In this document: positions 46,055-53,983 of the stretch, one piece after another
Position numbering within the stretch: position 1 is the stretch's first letter
Layout of the letters: each line of letters starts with the position of its first letter
Assembly (NCBI RefSeq): GCF_000172175.1
Contig: NZ_ABJL02000008.1
Location: 62,001 to 126,000 of the forward strand
DNA length: 64,000 nt
Direction of reading: 5' to 3'
Source: Bacteroides intestinalis DSM 17393
GTDB lineage: Bacteria; Bacteroidota; Bacteroidia; Bacteroidales; Bacteroidaceae
Position numbers and translations under genes: made by a program
Notes under the pieces: generated by a model
Told to the model about the DNA's origin: nothing
Database searches by the model: none
Seen by the model: the letters and a program-made list of their open reading frames with translations, nothing else

Positions 46055-47512
46055 TTATACCTTGACACCTTTGGAGTTGCTCTTTTTGCTGCTGCGGTAA
46101 TTTTTCTTCTGCGTCGGGGTGGCTTCCTGCTGTCCCTGCTTGAGCGGCTCTTTCACACCTTTGACCGCTTCGACGGTCTTGCCCTCGGAATTGACGGCGA
46201 CCTGGGTACGGCTTTCAACGGCGGGTTTGACCTCCGCTCCCTGCCGTTTCGCACGGTCGGGATTCCAGCGGAAGAAGTCCATCTTGTTACGCTCGAAGTT
46301 GGGCTTGACCCAGGCGTTGAACGGCTCACCCTGCCCGTCCTTGACCATGCCCTTGATGTAGAAAGCCTTGACATCCGCCCGCTTGGAGGGATCATTCACC
46401 GCTTCCGTCCACTGGTCATAAGCCTCTTTGGGCACGGAGGCTTTGAGGATTGTCCGGTGAATCGTGAGCGTGGGCTGTCGTTCGGAGGCCGTAGTTTCCT
46501 GCCGTCCGTTTTTCTCGGCGGCCTTCTGGCGGTAAATCTCCTTGTTCTCCTGGGCGTAGCGGTTGCGATCCAAACCGTCGTAGGTAAAGGAATAGTTACG
46601 TTCGGCCGCGTCGATTTGGATATAGGCATCCCGCTTATAACCCGCGCGGGTGGTATATCCTTCGAGCAACACCTTGCCGCCGCCGTAGAAATCCATCTGC
46701 TTGCCTTCCGAGAGGTCGGCCTCCTTGATGCGGGCACGTTTTTCGAGTAGCGAAACGGGCATGGGTTCCAGCGTGTTCGTCCATTTGTCTATCGACACGT
46801 AGCAGGGCGTGAGCTTGCCCGGCTCCAGCTCCAGGTCGATCACTTTCCCGGCGTGGCGGGTGTTCATCAGGTTCGTTTTCGCCTCCTCGTCGAGCAGCAC
46901 CCCGTGGAAGGGGGCGTCGAGGTCGGGCCGTTCCTGCCAGTAATGCGGCACGACGCGCAGCGAGCCGTCCGCCTGCTCTTCGAGCGACACGCGCCCTTTG
47001 GTGGAAACACGCATCCCGTTCTCCAGTTCGGGGTTCATCTCCACCAGCCCGTTGGATTTATGTCCGTAAGACATGGCTTTCAGGTGCGGCTCGATGTCCT
47101 CCATGCGGATACCTTTCTTCTCCATATCCGCCAGGTCTATCTTCGTGACGTCCAGCGGCTCGAACTGCCGCTGCTCCTGCGTCTGAAGCCGTTCGGAGGG
47201 GTCGATACGGTAATTTTCCAGAATCTCCGGGTCGAAGTCGATGCGGATAAGTTTGTTCAGGGCATTCTCCGTCATGACGAAGATACCCGTGTGGACGGGG
47301 TTCTGGGCCTGTTCCATGAACTTTTTGAAGAAGGCTTCGAGGGCTGAATCCTGCGTGTTCACGTTCAGCAGGCTCGCCACATTCTGATCCGTGGGGTCGG
47401 CGGTCTGGATATTGCCGTCCCGATCCACGCCGGTAACGGCTTGCAGTCGTCCGTCGTCGGCATTCTGAACGAGCATGACTTGTTTAGCGTCGTTCTTTAC
47501 GTTTTCGTCCAT
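46055..47512 (-). CDS. DUF4099/DUF3945 domain protein
   Basis: 485 aa. The N-terminal part (LNKLIRIDFDPEILENYRID) and the following ADMEKKGIRMEDIEPHLKAM segment fit DUF4099. The repeated segment (FHGVLLDEEAKTNLMNTRHA, AYIQIDAAERNYSFTY, FYIKGMVKDGQGEPFNAWV) fits DUF3945. A Lys/Ser-rich tail ends the protein. Such proteins are conserved cargo of Bacteroidetes conjugative elements and some may bind DNA or act against host defences. It is the first gene of the minus-strand operon, with an ACTAAAAA motif at 47524-47531 before its start. Confidence 0.82.
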   Translation of the reverse strand: MDENVKNDAKQVMLVQNADDGRLQAVTGVDRDGNIQTADPTDQNVASLLNVNTQDSALEAFFKKFMEQAQNPVHTGIFVMTENALNKLIRIDFDPEILENYRIDPSERLQTQEQRQFEPLDVTKIDLADMEKKGIRMEDIEPHLKAMSYGHKSNGLVEMNPELENGMRVSTKGRVSLEEQADGSLRVVPHYWQERPDLDAPFHGVLLDEEAKTNLMNTRHAGKVIDLELEPGKLTPCYVSIDKWTNTLEPMPVSLLEKRARIKEADLSEGKQMDFYGGGKVLLEGYTTRAGYKRDAYIQIDAAERNYSFTYDGLDRNRYAQENKEIYRQKAAEKNGRQETTASERQPTLTIHRTILKASVPKEAYDQWTEAVNDPSKRADVKAFYIKGMVKDGQGEPFNAWVKPNFERNKMDFFRWNPDRAKRQGAEVKPAVESRTQVAVNSEGKTVEAVKGVKEPLKQGQQEATPTQKKNYRSSKKSNSKGVKV

Positions 47513-47824
47513 AATTACGAGTGTTTTTAGTTAGCACCAATAGCGATGCGGGAACGAAAGTAAGGGGAACCGGCTGAACGTAAAAGAGTTGGAAAGGCTA
47601 TGGAAGCATCGGGCACAGAAGTGGCCGCTTGTGGCGCAGGGCAGAGGAAATCGGAGAAACGGAGTGCCGGGAAGGACGGATTTGGCAGAGGGTATTTTCG
47701 TGGCTCCTCACCTTATTGTCAGGTAGTCGGGATCTATTGTTAAATGTCAATAAAGCGCATGGATAACCCGTGTTTTTTTATAAATTTGCGAAAACGGGTT
47801 TCAATATCCGACAAAACGTGAGGC
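47513..47824. other. Gap at the left edge of the inserted module
   Basis: No gene. It contains the start-side leader of the DUF4099 gene and then a GC-rich stretch, followed by the recombinase promoter. AACCCGT and ACGGGTT (about 47765-47800) form a hairpin around the -7 box of the recombinase gene. The junction between element backbone and insert should fall here. Confidence 0.55.
47781..47788 (+). promoter_or_regulatory. Candidate -7 box (TAAATTTG) of the recombinase gene inside a hairpin
   Basis: TAAATTTG fits TAnnTTTG and lies 36 bp before the start codon. It sits in the loop between AACCCGT and ACGGGTT arms, so folding or a bound protein could control recombinase expression. Confidence 0.5.
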
Positions 47825-48943
47825 ATGGAAATATATACCCCAAAAACCAAGATCAAACTTTCTCCGGTGATAAGAAACGGGAGAGAATTTGTCGAAGTGA
47901 CTTTCGGTAATGACAATGACATCCGCTTGTCGCTGTCGAAGGAAGAAAACGTACTGCTTGTCGGCGGCAGGGCTTATCTGCCGGCAGAAGATTTCGTGCT
48001 TGCCGAGTTCTTCGACCGCTATGTGAAAATGGCGTTTATAGACTATTCTGCCATCAAGGAAACCGCCCCCCGTAAAGAGGAAGACAAACGGCCGCCACTG
48101 CCGGAAGGCTATCTGGAAAAACTTCAGCAAGTGCGTTACAGTGACCATACCGTAAGGGTATATACCTCCTATTTCCGCGATTTCCAACAGCATTTCGAGG
48201 GGCGTAAGATTGAAACGGTTACCCCCGGCGAGATAAACGACTACCTGCTGTATCTCATCCACGAGAAAAACATATCCTCCTGCCAGCAAAACCAGCGTAT
48301 CAACGCCATCAAGTTCTATTACGAGAAAGTTCTCGGTCAGGAACGGCGGTGTTACAAGGTGAACCGTGCCAAACGGGAGAAGACGCTGCCCGACGTGTTG
48401 AGCAAGGAGGAAATAAAGAAGATACTCGACGCGACGGTGACAGACCTGCGCTTCTTCTGCATGTTCTCCATACTCTATTCCGCAGGATTGCGCATCAGCG
48501 AACTGCTGGAACTGAAACCCGGCGACATCAACGAATCCCGCTCCCTGATACGGGTGCGGCAGGGTAAAGGAAAAAAAGACCGCTACACCCTGCTATCAAA
48601 ACCGTTGATGAAAAAGCTGACGGAATATAACAGACTATACAAACCGAAAGTGTGGCTTTTTGAACACAGACCGGGCGAACCTTTCACCGAGAGTATCGTG
48701 TCGAAACGGCTGAAGGCAGCGGCCCGGGAAGCGGGAATCACGAAACGGATTTATCCGCACCTGCTGCGCCATTCGTTCGCCACCCACTTGCTGGAGCAAG
48801 GAACCGACATCAAGATTGTGAAAGAGCTTATGGGACATAACAACATCAAGACAACGGAAAGGTATGTCCACATAGCCGACACTTTCAAAAGCAATATCAA
48901 AAGCCCGTTGGACGATCTGTTGATGGAGGAAGACGAGGTCTGA
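47825..48943 (+). CDS. Tyrosine recombinase, XerD/IntI-like, next to the cassette array
   Basis: 372 aa. All catalytic residues are present: R223 (SAGLRISELLELKP), H312 and R315 (YPHLLRHSFATHLLEQG), H338 (ELMGHNN) and the nucleophile Y347 (TTERYVHI). A SAM-like core-binding domain spans about 100-185, and an extra N-terminal domain of about 90 residues of unknown fold precedes it. It could integrate and excise the downstream gene cassettes, as IntI does in integrons. Alternatively it belongs with the adjacent IS91-type transposase as one transposable element. It is not a CTnDOT-type element integrase by position. Confidence 0.93.
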   Translation: MEIYTPKTKIKLSPVIRNGREFVEVTFGNDNDIRLSLSKEENVLLVGGRAYLPAEDFVLAEFFDRYVKMAFIDYSAIKETAPRKEEDKRPPLPEGYLEKLQQVRYSDHTVRVYTSYFRDFQQHFEGRKIETVTPGEINDYLLYLIHEKNISSCQQNQRINAIKFYYEKVLGQERRCYKVNRAKREKTLPDVLSKEEIKKILDATVTDLRFFCMFSILYSAGLRISELLELKPGDINESRSLIRVRQGKGKKDRYTLLSKPLMKKLTEYNRLYKPKVWLFEHRPGEPFTESIVSKRLKAAAREAGITKRIYPHLLRHSFATHLLEQGTDIKIVKELMGHNNIKTTERYVHIADTFKSNIKSPLDDLLMEEDEV

Positions 48944-49059
48944 TACTTAAAGAAAATAACAGCCAAATCGGCTGATAGTATAACGTTCAAGACAATAAAC
49001 AACTAATAATCAAAAGATTAGATGTTGAAATAGAGTAAAAAAGGATTTGTGTGCGAGCT

Positions 49060-50280
49060 ATGAAAGAAGTGCTAAACGACATATATACAGACGGTTGCAA
49101 AGAAAAGAAGTACCGCTTGTCCGATTTCTTCAATCGGTGGTGGGATGAATACGCACAGCACCCGGCGGAGTACATCACCCCCGAACAGTACAAGGCGGTG
49201 AACGCTATCCGTGTATGTCGCACAACCACTTTGGGGATAGACACATACGTTTGTCCCGATTGTGGGGAAGTACGGGAAATCAGCCATAGTTGCAAACACC
49301 GTTTTTGCCCGTCATGCGGCTGGCGTGACACGCTGAAATGGGCGGCACGCATGAAAGAAAAGATGCTGCGGGTGCCGCACCGCCATGTGGTGATGACCTT
49401 GCCGCATATCCTGCTGGACTTGGTGAAGCGCAACAGGAAAGAAATGCTGAATATACTGATGCGTACTTCGGCTGAAACGCTGAAAGACTGGATGATGCAC
49501 AAGTTCGGCTTGAAAACCGGAGTGATTGCCGTACTGCATACCTACGGGGAAACGAAACAGCTCCATGTACACACGCACATGATTATGTCATGGGGCGGCA
49601 TAGATAACGACGGTAAGATAGTCATCCCCGAACATGACTACGTGCATATCCCCTCTATCTGTAAGGTATTCCGCTACAAGTTTGAACACGCCCTGATAGG
49701 GTTGTTCGATGCGGGCAGGTTGGAGCATGATTTCCACGACCGCATGGAGTTTATGGGCTTCATCAAAAAGGTGGTGAACAAAAAGGACTGGATTGTACAT
49801 TTGGAGCAGCCCATACAGATGCCGGAACAGGTGATACAATATGTGGGCAGGTATTCCAAACGGGCGTGTCTGAGCGAGTACAAGATTACGGCAATGGACG
49901 GCGAAAACATTTCATTCCGTTACCGTGATTACAAAAACTCACCCGACAGGAGGAACCCGGTTGAAAAGGAACTGACACTGCACTACCGGGAGTTCTTCCC
50001 CCGGCTGCTGCAACACGTTCCACTGCGCTATTTCCGCATCGTGAGGTACTACGGCTTCTATTCCAATAAAGGCAGCCTGCCGGAAGAATACTTCGGACGG
50101 GATGAAAGCGAGATAGAGGAAGCTGAGTTGCAACAGGCAGAAAGCGGATATGAAAACCCGTACTTCTGCGAACGTTGCGGACGGACGAGAGTTTACAGCC
50201 ATACCACGGTAACGGGTGGCGGCATGACATACACGGTAATACTGGAGCATTGCGACATACACCGGAAAAAAGCGGCATGA
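49060..50280 (+). CDS. IS91-family HUH (Y1/Y2) transposase
   Basis: 406 aa from the ATG at 49060 (a GTG 9 bp upstream is possible). The N-terminal zinc-binding region has CRTTTLGIDTYVCPDCGEVR and CKHRFCPSCGWRDTLKW. The HUH motif is QLHVHTHMIMSW and the catalytic-tyrosine region is QYVGRYSKRACLSEYKI. IS91-type transposases move by rolling-circle replication through single-stranded DNA. It follows the recombinase gene in the same direction and lies 220 bp before the first cassette site. The element ends (oriIS/terIS) were not defined. Confidence 0.92.
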   Translation: MKEVLNDIYTDGCKEKKYRLSDFFNRWWDEYAQHPAEYITPEQYKAVNAIRVCRTTTLGIDTYVCPDCGEVREISHSCKHRFCPSCGWRDTLKWAARMKEKMLRVPHRHVVMTLPHILLDLVKRNRKEMLNILMRTSAETLKDWMMHKFGLKTGVIAVLHTYGETKQLHVHTHMIMSWGGIDNDGKIVIPEHDYVHIPSICKVFRYKFEHALIGLFDAGRLEHDFHDRMEFMGFIKKVVNKKDWIVHLEQPIQMPEQVIQYVGRYSKRACLSEYKITAMDGENISFRYRDYKNSPDRRNPVEKELTLHYREFFPRLLQHVPLRYFRIVRYYGFYSNKGSLPEEYFGRDESEIEEAELQQAESGYENPYFCERCGRTRVYSHTTVTGGGMTYTVILEHCDIHRKKAA

Positions 50281-50490
50281 CAGCAACATGGGATAGCTAT
50301 GTCCTGCCGTGAACAAGAACAGTGAAATCCCATGAAAAGAAAGAAAGGAGAACTGAAAAATGAATGAAATACGGATAAGAGCAGTAATGAAACGAACGGG
50401 GTGCGGGCATGAACTTCACACCTCTTTCTGCCGGAAACAGCAGTCAAAAATTGAAGTTCTATATAGTATGTAATAAAGGAAATAAAAATT
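50281..50490. other. Spacer between the transposase and the first cassette site
   Basis: No convincing gene. CATGGGAT (50287-50294) and ATCCCATG (50327-50334) form an 8-bp inverted repeat just after the transposase stop, possibly an element end or terminator. No TAnnTTTG box directed at the array was found, so the array promoter is unlocated. Confidence 0.55.
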
Positions 50491-50547
50491 GTCTCGAACA
50501 TGAGGATGAACCGCCCTAAACGGTCGGCTATCCTCTAAACATTATCG
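50491..50547 (+). repeat. Cassette site S0 (type B), left end of the array
   Basis: GAGGAT (50502-50507) pairs with ATCCTC (50530-50535) around ACCG/CGGT, then AAACATTATCG. The right half (GGTCGGCTA..AAACATTA) resembles site S5. The cassette boundary is placed before TTA at 50542. Its left box (TCTCGAAC) does not pair with any cassette seen, so S0 may be the fixed attI-like platform or the scar of a lost cassette. Confidence 0.75.
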
Positions 50548-50570
50548 TTGTTTACATTAGAATCAAAGAA

Positions 50571-51083
50571 ATGAGAACAATAGAAGATATGAAACTTGAA
50601 TTATTGAGTGATGACTCAAACAGGTTTATACAAGCTCTAATAGATTATGACATAAATAGTAAAGATAAATATGGGAGTAATCTACTTCATTACTATATAA
50701 TGAATTACAAGAGTATCGTACATCCCGCAGGTGTAATTATACCCGAATTTGTAAAAAAAGGGTTGGATATAAATGAAAAAAGGAAAGACGGACGCACTGC
50801 ATTATATCTTTCTGTTCAATATCAGTTGAAAGGTATTTTTGAATTACTCCTGAATCATAATGCAGATATAGATATGCAAAATGCAAATGGTAATACTCCT
50901 TTATGGGAAGCTGTTATGCAATACAAGGGAGATGGCTTTTTTATCGAACACCTTTTGAAAAATGGAGCTAATCCCGATATAGAGAACAACAATGGAGTAT
51001 CTCCTAAATCATTGGCAAGAACTATCGCAAATTATGATGTAAGAAGATTCTTTAACAACGATAACAAACAGCAAACCGACTGA
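50571..51083 (+). CDS. Cassette 1: ankyrin-repeat protein
   Basis: 170 aa. Three to four ankyrin repeats are visible (YGSNLLHYYIMNYKSI, RKDGRTALYLSVQYQLKGIF, NANGNTPLWEAVMQYKG, NNNGVSPKSLARTIANYDVR). There is no signal peptide, so it is cytoplasmic. It is paralogous to cassette 3. Ankyrin proteins are frequent in polyimmunity loci and could bind a toxin effector; that is inference. The last residues (DNKQQTD) and the stop codon are encoded by the cassette site S1, not by gene-specific DNA. The cassette spans 50542-51105, bounded by the 11-bp inverted repeat TTATCGTTGTT/AACAACGATAA. Confidence 0.88.
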   Translation: MRTIEDMKLELLSDDSNRFIQALIDYDINSKDKYGSNLLHYYIMNYKSIVHPAGVIIPEFVKKGLDINEKRKDGRTALYLSVQYQLKGIFELLLNHNADIDMQNANGNTPLWEAVMQYKGDGFFIEHLLKNGANPDIENNNGVSPKSLARTIANYDVRRFFNNDNKQQTD

Positions 51084-51112
51084 ACAAGTGGCACGCTGCC
51101 GGACATTATCAG
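51056..51112 (+). repeat. Cassette site S1 (type A)
   Basis: The left box CGATAAC ends the 11-bp match 51054-51064 with the start of cassette 1 (50542-50552). The core reads CAAACAGC..GACTGA..GCTGCC..ACATTA, with CAGC/GCTG inside. The right box TTATCAG (51106-51112) opens cassette 2. Confidence 0.88.
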
Positions 51113-51152
51113 TGCATAAAAAATAGAACATGAACTAATTAAATAAAAAAAT

Positions 51153-51500
51153 ATGAGTTGGTCTATCATTTTAATAAAAACGCCATTGAACGATGAATCA
51201 GATTTGTCGGATGTGGATGAAACACTGCCTATAACAGATAGAAATGCGTTCGTGGATTGGATGCAGAACACTTTTATTATTTCTGATGATAATTTGTCGG
51301 ATAGCGAAATGATACTGCAATTAGACAACGAGTGTGGCGTGGAGATTTCTTGGAACGATAATGAAAGTATTGAAAATATACATCTATGTTTTCATGGAGG
51401 TGAAAATGAAGAAGCAATCTTGCACTTCGTGAAACAATTATGCTCGCATTGGAATTGCAGGGCTATTGACGTGGAAGCAAATGAATTTATGCTTTTATAA
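51153..51500 (+). CDS. Cassette 2: unknown small acidic protein, candidate immunity protein
   Basis: 115 aa, strongly acidic, with MSWSIILIKTPLND at the start and an alpha/beta pattern (SEMILQLDNECGVEISWND, IHLCFHGGENEEAILHFVKQ). No signal peptide or membrane helix, so it is cytoplasmic. I do not recognise a family. Acidic single-domain proteins of this size are common among immunity proteins, which often mask basic toxin surfaces. The cassette spans 51106-51564 with the 7-bp inverted repeat TTATCAG/CTGATAA. There is no promoter of its own. Confidence 0.78.
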   Translation: MSWSIILIKTPLNDESDLSDVDETLPITDRNAFVDWMQNTFIISDDNLSDSEMILQLDNECGVEISWNDNESIENIHLCFHGGENEEAILHFVKQLCSHWNCRAIDVEANEFMLL

Positions 51501-51516
51501 AATCATTCATTTTGTT

Positions 51517-51571
51517 CTGATAACAAACAGCAAACCGACTGAATAAGCGGAACGCTGACAAACATTATCAA
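51517..51571 (+). repeat. Cassette site S2 (type A)
   Basis: The left box CTGATAAC (51517-51524) pairs with the start of cassette 2. The internal CAAACAGCAAACCGACTGAA is identical to S1 and S3 over its first bases. The right side AACATTATCAAATTCT opens cassette 3 at 51565. Confidence 0.88.
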
Positions 51572-51590
51572 ATTCTAAAATAAAGCAGTT

Positions 51591-52106
51591 ATGAGTACAA
51601 AATATAACGAAGAAGCAGAAGATCTGATGTTTGAATTATTCGACGAAGATGATTTTACAAAAGTCATATCATTTGTGGATAAGTATGGATGTGATTTTGT
51701 GGATAGAGATGGAAGAAATCTATTAATGAATTTCATTGTCGAAGGAAAGAGTACGTTTGCCATTGAACTAATAAAGCAATACAAAATGAATGGTTTGAAT
51801 TTGGATTTGCAAGATGACTCTGGGTGGACGGCGTTGCATTTCGCTGCTCAAGAGAATAGCCCGGAAATTATAGAACTTCTTGCAGGGTCAAAGGCAAACT
51901 TAAATATCCAAGAAGAAAATGGTCGTACCCCGCTATTCATTGCCATTTTTGATAGAAATGACAAATCTGCGATTACATTATTGGAAAATGGTGCAGATAT
52001 AACAGTGAATAATAATTCAGGTGTTTCTCCAATGTCATTTGTAACGAAAAAAGTAAAGAAATGGATAAATGAGAATTTGATAACAAACAGCAAACCGACT
52101 GAATAA
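51591..52106 (+). CDS. Cassette 3: ankyrin-repeat protein
   Basis: 171 aa with ankyrin repeats (DRDGRNLLMNFIVEGKST, DDSGWTALHFAAQENSPEII, EENGRTPLFIAIFDRNDKSA, NNSGVSPMSFVTKKV). It is paralogous to cassette 1 (compare the NNNGVSPKS and NNSGVSPMS repeats). The last residues ITNSKPTE and the TAA stop are read from site S3 in a different frame from cassette 1. The cassette spans 51565-52124 and has the longest private repeat, 12 bp (TTATCAAATTCT/AGAATTTGATAA). Confidence 0.88.
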   Translation: MSTKYNEEAEDLMFELFDEDDFTKVISFVDKYGCDFVDRDGRNLLMNFIVEGKSTFAIELIKQYKMNGLNLDLQDDSGWTALHFAAQENSPEIIELLAGSKANLNIQEENGRTPLFIAIFDRNDKSAITLLENGADITVNNNSGVSPMSFVTKKVKKWINENLITNSKPTE

Positions 52107-52134
52107 GTGGAACGCTGCCAAACATTATCGACCT
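52072..52134 (+). repeat. Cassette site S3 (type A)
   Basis: The left box AGAATTTGATAA (52072-52083) is the exact complement of the first 12 bases of cassette 3. The right box TTATCGACCT (52125-52134) opens cassette 4. Confidence 0.9.
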
Positions 52135-52148
52135 GAAAAGAACAAGAA

Positions 52149-52823
52149 ATGAAACCAAGAGATATATTTATTAAAGCCTGCAATGAGATAGCTATTCCTT
52201 TTATCGCAATGGGATTTAAGCCGTCTAAAAATGGACAATGTTTGAAAAAGATTTCAAAAGACAAAAATTTGACTTTTGAAATATGGTTTCGTTCAAGTGT
52301 ATATAATTCATCTTGTAGTGTGGCTATATATCCACTGATTACGATTACCTGTAAAAACTTGAAAAAGTGGGTGCAAGAAGAGAATCTCAATGTCAATGAT
52401 GATGGCTTAGTATATCATAATCATATTGGATACCTATCGCCAATAAATCAATATCAATCTTGGGATCTTGCCGGACTAAGCTATGCTCCATCAATAAAAA
52501 CAATAATTGATTTACTTGAAAAATATGCTTGTCCGATATTTGATTTATTTGAGAATAGACAAATGGCTATTGACTTCATTACGCAACATGGCTGTTGTTT
52601 CAATCAATACACGAAAGACTCTCTCCTTGCCCTGCCATATATGTTGAGATATGGTGAAAAGGAACAAGCCGAGAACTACTTCAATCATTACATACATTCA
52701 AGTAAATGTCGAAATAGATTTGTAAAAGCCTATTCTCAATTAGAAAAGAATGATGTAATTGATTGTGGATTAGATAATCGTTTTGTAATACTTGCATATA
52801 GTCAAAAACTAAAAATAAAATAG
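52149..52823 (+). CDS. Cassette 4: DUF4304-like protein
   Basis: 224 aa. The N-terminal half (FIKACNEIAIPFIAMGFKPS, then KKISKDKNLTFEIWFRSS) resembles DUF4304 proteins, which start with a lone helix and a GF-K motif followed by beta-strands. DUF4304 proteins are common in immunity and toxin-neighbour contexts. The C-terminal half is helical (DSLLALPYMLRYGEKEQAEN). No signal peptide. The cassette spans 52125-52871 with a 10-bp private repeat (TTATCGACCT/AGGTCGATAA). Confidence 0.72.
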   Translation: MKPRDIFIKACNEIAIPFIAMGFKPSKNGQCLKKISKDKNLTFEIWFRSSVYNSSCSVAIYPLITITCKNLKKWVQEENLNVNDDGLVYHNHIGYLSPINQYQSWDLAGLSYAPSIKTIIDLLEKYACPIFDLFENRQMAIDFITQHGCCFNQYTKDSLLALPYMLRYGEKEQAENYFNHYIHSSKCRNRFVKAYSQLEKNDVIDCGLDNRFVILAYSQKLKIK

Positions 52824-52881
52824 GTCGATAACAAACAGATGAAACTTTTAAGGTGGTTTATCCGCCGAACATTAGTCGCTT
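52822..52881 (+). repeat. Cassette site S4 (hybrid A-left/B-right)
   Basis: The left box AGGTCGATAAC is complementary to the start of cassette 4. The left half (AACAAACAG) is type A, and the right half (AGGTGG..CCGCCGAACATTAG) is type B-like. The right box TTAGTCGC (52872-52879) opens cassette 5. Confidence 0.85.
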
Positions 52882-52899
52882 GAAAAATAAAAAAAGAAA

Positions 52900-53796
52900 A
52901 TGAGTAAGATAATGATATGGGTCGGTCAATTCGATTCCGAAGCTGACTTTGAGAAATATATGGATCAATCGGCTTTCCGCCAATGGTGGAAAGATTACGA
53001 TGAAGATAATAAGGAACTTCGCTGCCAGTTCTGCAAGGAACTGGGCGTGATGGATTATGACGAGGATTTTCTTATTATGAAATTCACATCTGACGGCTTG
53101 GCAGGATTACTTAACCTTATTCCTGCTGATACCCAAAAGATAAGTCTGTCGATAGCTGATAAAAATATTACAATGGCAAATGCTGTTATCTGCTATAATT
53201 GTCGTGAGGGTATATCTCCTAAGAAGGCAGAGAATACCACAACCATGACTTATCTTGGTACGTTTGAGTTTGAACTGTCGCCTGAAGGAATGCAAGGGTC
53301 TAATGCTGGATTAGAATATATGATTTGGATTGGCACAACCGATAAAAGTAGGGAAGAATTTATGGAGTATTTCAATCAAGATGAATACATGAAAGAAATA
53401 CGAGATTACGAAGAAGGTCGTACAAAGAAACGCCCAAATCCCGACCATCGCTGTCAGTTCTGCAAGGACATAGGAATTAAGTTCTATTACCCAGAATTTT
53501 TGAAAGTGGAAATTTTGGATCATCTTGAGAATCCATTTGAAATGGTAAAAAGGATGATAAACAATCAATTTGTGCCTGATTGGGTAATTGAACTCTACGT
53601 CAAGGAAGAACATGTATCAGCATCGAATTGTATAGTCTGCTATATTCCTAATGGATTTAAAGATAAAAAGAAAAATCAGAACATCTATATAAAGAAAAAA
53701 AGTTACGATGATTCTGATGTTCCCAAAAAACATATTGAGGAATTAGTAGATTACAACGGCATTAAATATCTTGAATGGTTTAAAGCCGAAGGATAA
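52900..53796 (+). CDS. Cassette 5: tandem Imm22-like immunity protein
   Basis: 298 aa made of two related halves. Each begins with an IWVG/IWIG strand (MIWVGQFDSEADFEKYMDQS; MIWIGTTDKSREEFMEYFNQ), then has CQFCKELGVMDYDEDF or CQFCKDIGIKFYYPEF. This is the Imm22-family pattern, known from polymorphic-toxin immunity loci. The acidic DYDEDF of the first half is YYPEF in the second, so the halves may bind different partners. The cassette spans 52872-53953. About 100 bp of non-coding DNA lie between the stop codon and site S5, more than in other cassettes. Confidence 0.82.
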   Translation: MSKIMIWVGQFDSEADFEKYMDQSAFRQWWKDYDEDNKELRCQFCKELGVMDYDEDFLIMKFTSDGLAGLLNLIPADTQKISLSIADKNITMANAVICYNCREGISPKKAENTTTMTYLGTFEFELSPEGMQGSNAGLEYMIWIGTTDKSREEFMEYFNQDEYMKEIRDYEEGRTKKRPNPDHRCQFCKDIGIKFYYPEFLKVEILDHLENPFEMVKRMINNQFVPDWVIELYVKEEHVSASNCIVCYIPNGFKDKKKNQNIYIKKKSYDDSDVPKKHIEELVDYNGIKYLEWFKAEG

Positions 53797-53899
53797 TTAT
53801 AATGGTATAGATTAGGTCGTCTATCTGCCATAACCTTTTATGGTAAAGATGATAAAAATATGAGCAGCTAATAGTTGAGTTGAAAAAAGAACAAATTGT

Positions 53900-53963
53900 G
53901 CGACTAACAAGCGGCTTAACCTCCCCTGAAAAAGGTCGGTTAGCCACCAAACATTAGTCGCTT
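53900..53963 (+). repeat. Cassette site S5 (type B)
   Basis: The left box GCGACTAAC pairs with the first 8 bases of cassette 5. The central stem is GGCTTAACC with GGTTAGCC. The right box TTAGTCGCTT (53954-53963) opens cassette 6. Outer and inner arms make the most hairpin-like site of the array. Confidence 0.9.
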
Positions 53964-53983
53964 GAAAAATAAAAAGAAAAAAT

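Noticed and set aside
47825..48943. Tyrosine recombinase as the integrase of the whole conjugative element
   Set aside because: It lies inside an AT/GC-distinct insert between the excision and mobilisation genes, next to an IS91 transposase and a cassette array, not at an element end.
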